DNA from: DASUPK01 sp963736685
Lineage (GTDB): Bacteria > Actinomycetota > Thermoleophilia > Solirubrobacterales > 70-9
NCBI GenBank assembly: GCA_963736685.1
Contig: CAVTPZ010000015.1
Span: 62,001-126,000, forward strand
Direction: 5' to 3'
Length of the DNA stretch: 64,000 nt
The notes under the pieces are model-generated. The model had not been told where the DNA came from, searched no databases, and saw nothing but the letters and a program-made list of their open reading frames with translations. The position numbers and the translations under genes are program-made. The stretch's first letter is position 1. The number at the start of each line of letters is the position of its first letter. Positions 59,712 to 64,000 of the stretch are shown here, piece after piece.

Positions 59712-61706
59712 GTGCCGAAGTTCAAGCTCAATCCGGCCTACACGCCGACGGCGGACCAGCCGAAGGCGATCGAGGGCCTCGCCGAGGGGCTCGGCTCCGA
59801 GGAGCGGTTCCAGACCCTGCTGGGCGCGACCGGGACCGGCAAGACGTTCACGATGGCCGCGACGATCGAGCGAGTCCAGCGGCCGGCTCTGGTGATCGCT
59901 CACAACAAGACGCTCGCGGCCCAGCTCTGCAACGAGTTCCGGGAGTTCTTTCCCGAGAATGCCGTCGAGTACTTCGTCAGCTACTACGACTACTACCAGC
60001 CCGAGGCCTACGTCCCGGCACAGGACCTCTACATCGAGAAGGACTCCTCGATCAACGACGAGATCGACCGCCTGCGCCACGCCGCGACCGCTTCGCTCTT
60101 CGCCCGCGACGACGTGATCATCGTGGCTTCGGTCTCGTGCATCTACGGGATCGGCTCCCCGCAGCTCTACCGGGAGCAGATGCAGCTCTTCAAGGTCGGC
60201 GACTGGATCGACCGCCAGGACGTCTTCCGCAAGCTGGTCGGCATGCAGTACCGGCGCAACGACCAGAACCTGACGCGCGGCGCCTTCCGCGCACGCGGCG
60301 AGGTGCTCGAGATTTTTCCCGCCTACGCCGAGTCCGCCTACCGGATCCAGCTCTTCGGGGACGAGATCGAGGCGATCCAGCACTTCGACCCGCTCACCGG
60401 CGAGATCCTCGACGTGATCGATCACGTCTCGGTCTGGCCGGCGAGCCACTACGTCGTCAAGGAGGAGACGATGGAGCGCGCCGTCGACGAGATCGACCGC
60501 GAGATGCGCAACCAGGTCGCCCACTTCCAGGAGCAGGGCAAGCAACTCGAGGCGCACCGCCTTCAGCAGCGCACCCGCTACGACATGGAGATGATGCGCG
60601 AGCTCGGCTTCTGCCCCGGCATCGAGAACTACTCGCGGATTCTCGACGGCCGCCCGCCCGGAAGCCCGCCGTACACGCTGATCGACTACTTCCCCGACGA
60701 CTTCGTTCTCTTCGTCGACGAGTCTCACCAGACGATCCCGCAGCTCGGCGGCATGTACGAGGGGGACTACTCGCGCAAGTCGACCCTCGTCGACTTCGGC
60801 TTCCGGCTGCCGTCGGCGGTCGACAACCGTCCGCTCAAGTTCGATGAGTTCCTCGACCGGATCGGGCAGATGGTCCTGGTCTCGGCGACGCCGGGGCCCT
60901 GGGAGCGCGCCGAGTCCACGCGCGTGGTCGAGCAGATCGTCAGGCCGACCGGGATCGTCGACCCGGAGGTCGAGGTCCGCGAGACCAGGAACCAGATCGA
61001 CGACCTGATGAACGAGGTCCGGATCCGCGCCGAGAAGGACGAGCGCGTGCTCGTCACGACGCTGACCAAGAAGATGGCCGAGGACCTGACGGAGTACCTG
61101 CTCGAGCACGGCTTCAAGGTCCGCTATCTGCACTCCGAGGTCGACACCCTCGAGCGGATCCAGATCATCCGGGAGCTGCGGCTCGGCGAGTACGACGTGC
61201 TCGTCGGTGTCAACCTCCTGCGGGAGGGGCTCGACCTGCCCGAGGTCTCACTGGTGGCGATCCTCGACGCCGACAAGGAGGGGTTCCTCCGCGGCGAGAC
61301 CAGCCTGATCCAGACGATCGGCCGCGCCGCCCGAAACGTCGATGGCCGCGTCCTGATGTACGCGGACAAGGAGACCGACGCGATGCGCAAGGCGATCTCC
61401 GAGACCGATCGCCGGCGGGAGATCCAGCTCGCCTACAACGAGGAGCACGGCATCACCGCCGCGACCGTCACCAAGGGCATCTCCGACATGGCGGAGTTCC
61501 TGGCGATGGAGTCGAATGCTCCGCGCCGCCGCCGTCGCCGTCGCGAGGAGACGGCGACCAAGACTCCGGAGGAGCTCGAGAAGCTGGTGATCGAGCTTGA
61601 GGAGGAGATGCTGGCCGCGGCCGACGATCTTCGCTTCGAGGAGGCCGCGCGCATCCGCGACGAGCTCAAGGAGCTGCGGGCGGACCTGGACGCGATTCGC
61701 GCCTAG
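59712..61706 (+). CDS. uvrB: Excinuclease ABC subunit B
   Basis: 664 residues, full length. Walker A is GATGTGKTFTMAATIERVQR, the damage-binding beta-hairpin is YYDYYQPEAYVPAQDLYIEK, helicase motifs FVDESHQTIPQLGGMYEGD and GRAARNVDGRVLMYADKET are intact, and the C-terminal UVR motif (DDLRFEEAARIRDELKELRA) binds UvrC. It verifies damage in nucleotide excision repair. GTG 59712 starts the conserved FKLNPAYTPTADQPKAI. Confidence 0.97.
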   Translation: MPKFKLNPAYTPTADQPKAIEGLAEGLGSEERFQTLLGATGTGKTFTMAATIERVQRPALVIAHNKTLAAQLCNEFREFFPENAVEYFVSYYDYYQPEAYVPAQDLYIEKDSSINDEIDRLRHAATASLFARDDVIIVASVSCIYGIGSPQLYREQMQLFKVGDWIDRQDVFRKLVGMQYRRNDQNLTRGAFRARGEVLEIFPAYAESAYRIQLFGDEIEAIQHFDPLTGEILDVIDHVSVWPASHYVVKEETMERAVDEIDREMRNQVAHFQEQGKQLEAHRLQQRTRYDMEMMRELGFCPGIENYSRILDGRPPGSPPYTLIDYFPDDFVLFVDESHQTIPQLGGMYEGDYSRKSTLVDFGFRLPSAVDNRPLKFDEFLDRIGQMVLVSATPGPWERAESTRVVEQIVRPTGIVDPEVEVRETRNQIDDLMNEVRIRAEKDERVLVTTLTKKMAEDLTEYLLEHGFKVRYLHSEVDTLERIQIIRELRLGEYDVLVGVNLLREGLDLPEVSLVAILDADKEGFLRGETSLIQTIGRAARNVDGRVLMYADKETDAMRKAISETDRRREIQLAYNEEHGITAATVTKGISDMAEFLAMESNAPRRRRRRREETATKTPEELEKLVIELEEEMLAAADDLRFEEAARIRDELKELRADLDAIRA

Positions 61707-61771
61707 GACGGGCCCGCGACGCCCGTTTCCTAGTCTTCGGGTAGCTGTCACTCCGAGGAAGGGGAGCGCGA

Positions 61772-62431
61772 ATGAAGATCGGAATCGTCGGGGCCGGACG
61801 GATCGGTGGGAACTGCGCGACGCAGTTCGCCAGGGGCGGGCACGAGGTCATGTTGAGCGGGCGCGACCCTTCGAAGCTGGAGCCCCTCGAAGCTGAGATC
61901 GGCGACGCGGCCAGCATCGGCACGCCGGCCGACGCCGCCGAGTTCGGGGAGGTGGTCGTCTTCGCCGTTCCCTGGGACGGCTTCGATGACGCGATCGCAG
62001 GTGCAGGGGACCTGGTCGGCAAGATCCTGATCGACACGACCAACCAGTTCGGGAGCTCAGAGATGCCCGCCGAGGGGCAGACAGGAGCGAGCTTCCATGC
62101 GGCCAAGGTCGAGGGCGCGCTCTACACGAAGAGCTTCAACACCCTCACCTCGGCGTTCCAGGCCGAGGCCGCGTTCCGGCCCAAGGCCGACCGCATCGTG
62201 CAGTGGGTCTGCGGTGACGACGCTGTCGCCAAGCAGGTCGTCATGGGCCTGATCGCCGACGCCGGGTACGCGCCCGTCGACGTCGGCACCAATGCGGATG
62301 CCGGAGTGATGGAGGCCCCGCGCCGGGATGGAGCTGTCTACGGCGAGGAGTACCGGCCGGCGGATGCCGAGAAGGTCATCGAGGCGGTGAGGGCGGGGGA
62401 GCAGATCCCGCCGACCCCCACCTACGACTGA
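61772..62431 (+). CDS. NADPH-dependent F420 reductase-like protein
   Basis: 219 residues from ATG 61772 with a GAGGAAGGGGAG site. MKIGIVGAGRIGGNCATQFA, then GHEVMLSGRDPSKLEPLEAE, VVVFAVPWDGF and ILIDTTNQFGSS match the NADP oxidoreductase family that includes F420:NADP reductase. The motif TKSFNTLTSAFQ is the family's KAFN-type segment. It would move hydride between NADP and F420 or a related cofactor, fitting the F420-type enzymes at the start of the window. Confidence 0.82.
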   Translation: MKIGIVGAGRIGGNCATQFARGGHEVMLSGRDPSKLEPLEAEIGDAASIGTPADAAEFGEVVVFAVPWDGFDDAIAGAGDLVGKILIDTTNQFGSSEMPAEGQTGASFHAAKVEGALYTKSFNTLTSAFQAEAAFRPKADRIVQWVCGDDAVAKQVVMGLIADAGYAPVDVGTNADAGVMEAPRRDGAVYGEEYRPADAEKVIEAVRAGEQIPPTPTYD

Positions 62432-62482
62432 GCCGCTCCGCCCCCGTTCATCGCTTTCTGGGGCGGAATGCCGCGGACGAGA

Positions 62483-62488
62483 TAGGGT
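62483..62488 (+). promoter_or_regulatory. -10 element of the aquaporin gene, leaderless type
   Basis: TAGGGT ends six bases before ATG 62495. Confidence 0.45.
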
Positions 62489-62494
62489 GATCGG

Positions 62495-63352
62495 ATGGCC
62501 GAGGGGCAAGGTGGCCATCCGACACAGGACCCTGATACTGCCGCCGAGCAGGAGTTGCGGGTTCGACACCGCCTGGGGCTCGAGTTCGGCTCGCGGCAGG
62601 AATGGGACGACCCGAAGCTCGAGTGGCGCCGGTTGTTCTCCGAGGTATTCGGCACCTTCCTGCTTGTATTCGTCGCTGCCGGCGGGGGCCTCCTACACGC
62701 ACAGGGGCAAATCAGCCTTGCCTCCGCGGTCGTCGCCCCCGGACTCATGGTGATGGCGATCATCCTTTTCATGGGCGCCGTCTCGGGCGCCCACCTGAAC
62801 CCCGCCGTGTCGCTCGCGTTCGCCATGCGCGGCGACTTCCCATGGCGGCGCGTACCCGGCTACATCATCGTTCAGCTGCTCGGCGCCACCCTGGCGGCGC
62901 TGTTCCTGCTCGCCGTGTTCGGCAATGTCGGGCACCTGGGCGCAACTCTCCCCGGTCCCGGCTACGCGGACTGGCAGGCCCTCCTGATGGAGACCGCGCT
63001 CACCGCGGGCCTCGTCAGCGTCATTCTCGGCACCGCCTCGGCCGCCCAGAACATCGGCGCGATCGCGGCGCTCGGCGTCGGCGGATACATCGCTCTCGCC
63101 GGCCTTTGGGCAGCTCCCGTCAGCGGAGTGTCAATGAACCCGGCTCGTTCGTTCGGGCCGGCACTCGTGAGCGGCGACTTTTCGAGCTATTGGGTCTACG
63201 TCATCGGGCCGCTCGCCGGTGCGCTGATCGCGGTTGGGTTTGCACACATCCTGCGGGGCCCGGGCGGCGATCCGGTCGCGCGGGCGGCTGGATCGGGCGT
63301 CCTTGAGAGGCTTGAAGAGAGGATGAAACCGGGCCGAGGACATCGAACCTAA
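62495..63352 (+). CDS. Aquaporin/glycerol-facilitator family channel
   Basis: 285 residues. A soluble N-terminus of about 45 residues (HPTQDPDTAAEQELRVRHRL) precedes six helices. Both pore motifs are present: GAHLNPAVSLAFAMRGDF and GVSMNPARSFGPALVSGDF. EVFGTFLLVFVAAGGG is the typical first helix. The residues following the second NPA (RSFGPALV) resemble water-selective members. It is monocistronic and convergent with a GAP-family gene. Confidence 0.92.
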   Translation: MAEGQGGHPTQDPDTAAEQELRVRHRLGLEFGSRQEWDDPKLEWRRLFSEVFGTFLLVFVAAGGGLLHAQGQISLASAVVAPGLMVMAIILFMGAVSGAHLNPAVSLAFAMRGDFPWRRVPGYIIVQLLGATLAALFLLAVFGNVGHLGATLPGPGYADWQALLMETALTAGLVSVILGTASAAQNIGAIAALGVGGYIALAGLWAAPVSGVSMNPARSFGPALVSGDFSSYWVYVIGPLAGALIAVGFAHILRGPGGDPVARAAGSGVLERLEERMKPGRGHRT

Positions 63353-63367
63353 CCCCGAGCGGGGCCG

Positions 63368-63988
63368 CTACTTGACCAGCTGGAAGATGAAGTAGACGAT
63401 CACGACGAGGTTGACCAGCCAGGCGTTGGCGGTCAGCCAGTCGCGGATTCCCGGCATCGCCTCGCGGGCGCGGCGGCCCAGCAGCAGATAGGCCGTTATC
63501 GGCAAGGCCATGATGACGACGGTTGCGGTGACCACTGGCCATGCGTGCAACAGGCCGTCACGGCTGTTGTGAAGCCAGTGGACCGTCGAGATCACGGCGA
63601 CGATGTCAGTGGGCATCAGCAGGATGAGCAAGAAGCCGAGTTCGAAGGCGCGCAGCGGCTTGGCCTCCTGGAGGGCGCTCATCCACTTGGGGACCTTGGC
63701 ATCGCCACGGCCCAGAAACGTATGGACCGCGAGGAGCGCCAGCAGGCCGGCGACCACGTAGTCAGCGGTGCTGGGCCCCGACCCTGAGGGTGGGTTGATC
63801 CCGAGAACGTCGTAGAGCTTGAACCAGATCAGGACGCTCACAGCCGCGGCAACCGCGACCCCGGCCAGCATTGCGAACGAGTTCTTGACCGGCTCGTGGC
63901 TCGTGACCAGGAAGATCGCGGTCAGGATCTGGGGACCCATCACCATGATCAGGGCCAGTGGGAGGACTTGGAGCTGGGTCGAGTCCAT
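63368..63988 (-). CDS. GAP/Sap-family (LysE-like) membrane protein
   Basis: 206 residues, six hydrophobic segments such as LALIMVMGPQILTAIFLV, MLAGVAVAAAVSVLIWFKLY and LLILLMPTDIVAVISTVHWL. The order of helices and the central cytosolic loop (GRGDAKVPKWMSALQEAKPL) fit the GAP (Sap/SfLAP) family, linked to lipid export in mycobacteria. ATG 63988 is 12 bases from the window edge, so the upstream region is not visible and the start is less certain. Confidence 0.75.
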   Translation of the reverse strand: MDSTQLQVLPLALIMVMGPQILTAIFLVTSHEPVKNSFAMLAGVAVAAAVSVLIWFKLYDVLGINPPSGSGPSTADYVVAGLLALLAVHTFLGRGDAKVPKWMSALQEAKPLRAFELGFLLILLMPTDIVAVISTVHWLHNSRDGLLHAWPVVTATVVIMALPITAYLLLGRRAREAMPGIRDWLTANAWLVNLVVIVYFIFQLVK

Positions 63989-64000
63989 GTCGCGGGCTAG

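Noticed and set aside
57990..61133. 1047-residue reverse frame spanning the phosphatase and the complement of uvrB
   Set aside because: Only the part from ATG 59636 is a real protein. The rest is a shadow of uvrB.

Overview
The window is a dense, high-GC bacterial chromosome segment. It carries about 66 recognisable genes on both strands, and most gaps are under 100 bases. Gene content and order (leuS, comEA-comEC, holA, rpsT, murJ, lepA, hrcA-dnaJ-prmA-murI, yqeY-phoH-ybeY-era, a split trp set, polA, rpsA-coaE, uvrB) plus F420-type oxidoreductases point to an actinobacterium. My best guess is the Thermoleophilia/Solirubrobacterales group. That placement is inference from family resemblance; no marker search was run.

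Layout. 1-2560: the 3' end of a coiled-coil protein, a decayed patch (PD-(D/E)XK endonuclease relic, damaged tRNA-Ala, orphan Phd-type antitoxin), then a divergent pair of flavin/F420-type oxidoreductases. 2700-5420: acetate uptake and activation (frameshifted satP-type transporter, acs). 5420-14340: two unknown small genes, leuS, a cupin, acyP, the competence pair comEA/comEC, holA. 14340-28900: rpsT, murJ, lepA, two MaoC-fold dehydratase-like genes, heat-shock regulation (hrcA, dnaJ), prmA, murI, and the yqeY-phoH-ybeY-era cluster. 28950-40050: hisIE-trpE-trpG-trpD-trpC, then htrA, an SDR and a cyclopropane-fatty-acid synthase, then trpF-trpB-trpA. 40050-48390: small membrane ORFs, a MarR relic, trmO, a 6-phosphofructokinase with pyrophosphate-type residues, a lipoprotein binding protein, an MhqO/MhqD-like dioxygenase-esterase pair, a frameshifted GNAT gene and malic enzyme. 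48500-64000: an AbiEi/DUF559 gene behind a nested palindrome, polA, a YdcZ-type permease, an FAD reductase, rpsA-coaE, a lytic transglycosylase, a secreted trypsin, a TetR regulator with a clear operator, a PhoD phosphatase, uvrB, an F420/NADP-type reductase, an aquaporin and a GAP-family membrane protein.

Expression style. Many genes have no Shine-Dalgarno sequence. Instead they have a TAnnnT hexamer 6-9 bases before the start codon, which is what leaderless transcription would look like. Tandem genes often overlap (ATGA, GTGA, TGATG). Four intact convergent gene pairs share their stop codons in an NTAG tetranucleotide.

Most notable observations: a 57-base repeat, about 75% identical by my hand alignment, that sits in the same reading frame inside trpE and at the end of trpF; a hairpin repeat placed two bases after the stop codon of both secreted serine-protease genes; palindromic operators at the tetR-, DUF1232- and AbiEi-like genes; and a cluster of decayed genes beside a damaged tRNA. 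I found no CRISPR array, insertion sequence, prophage or complete defence system.
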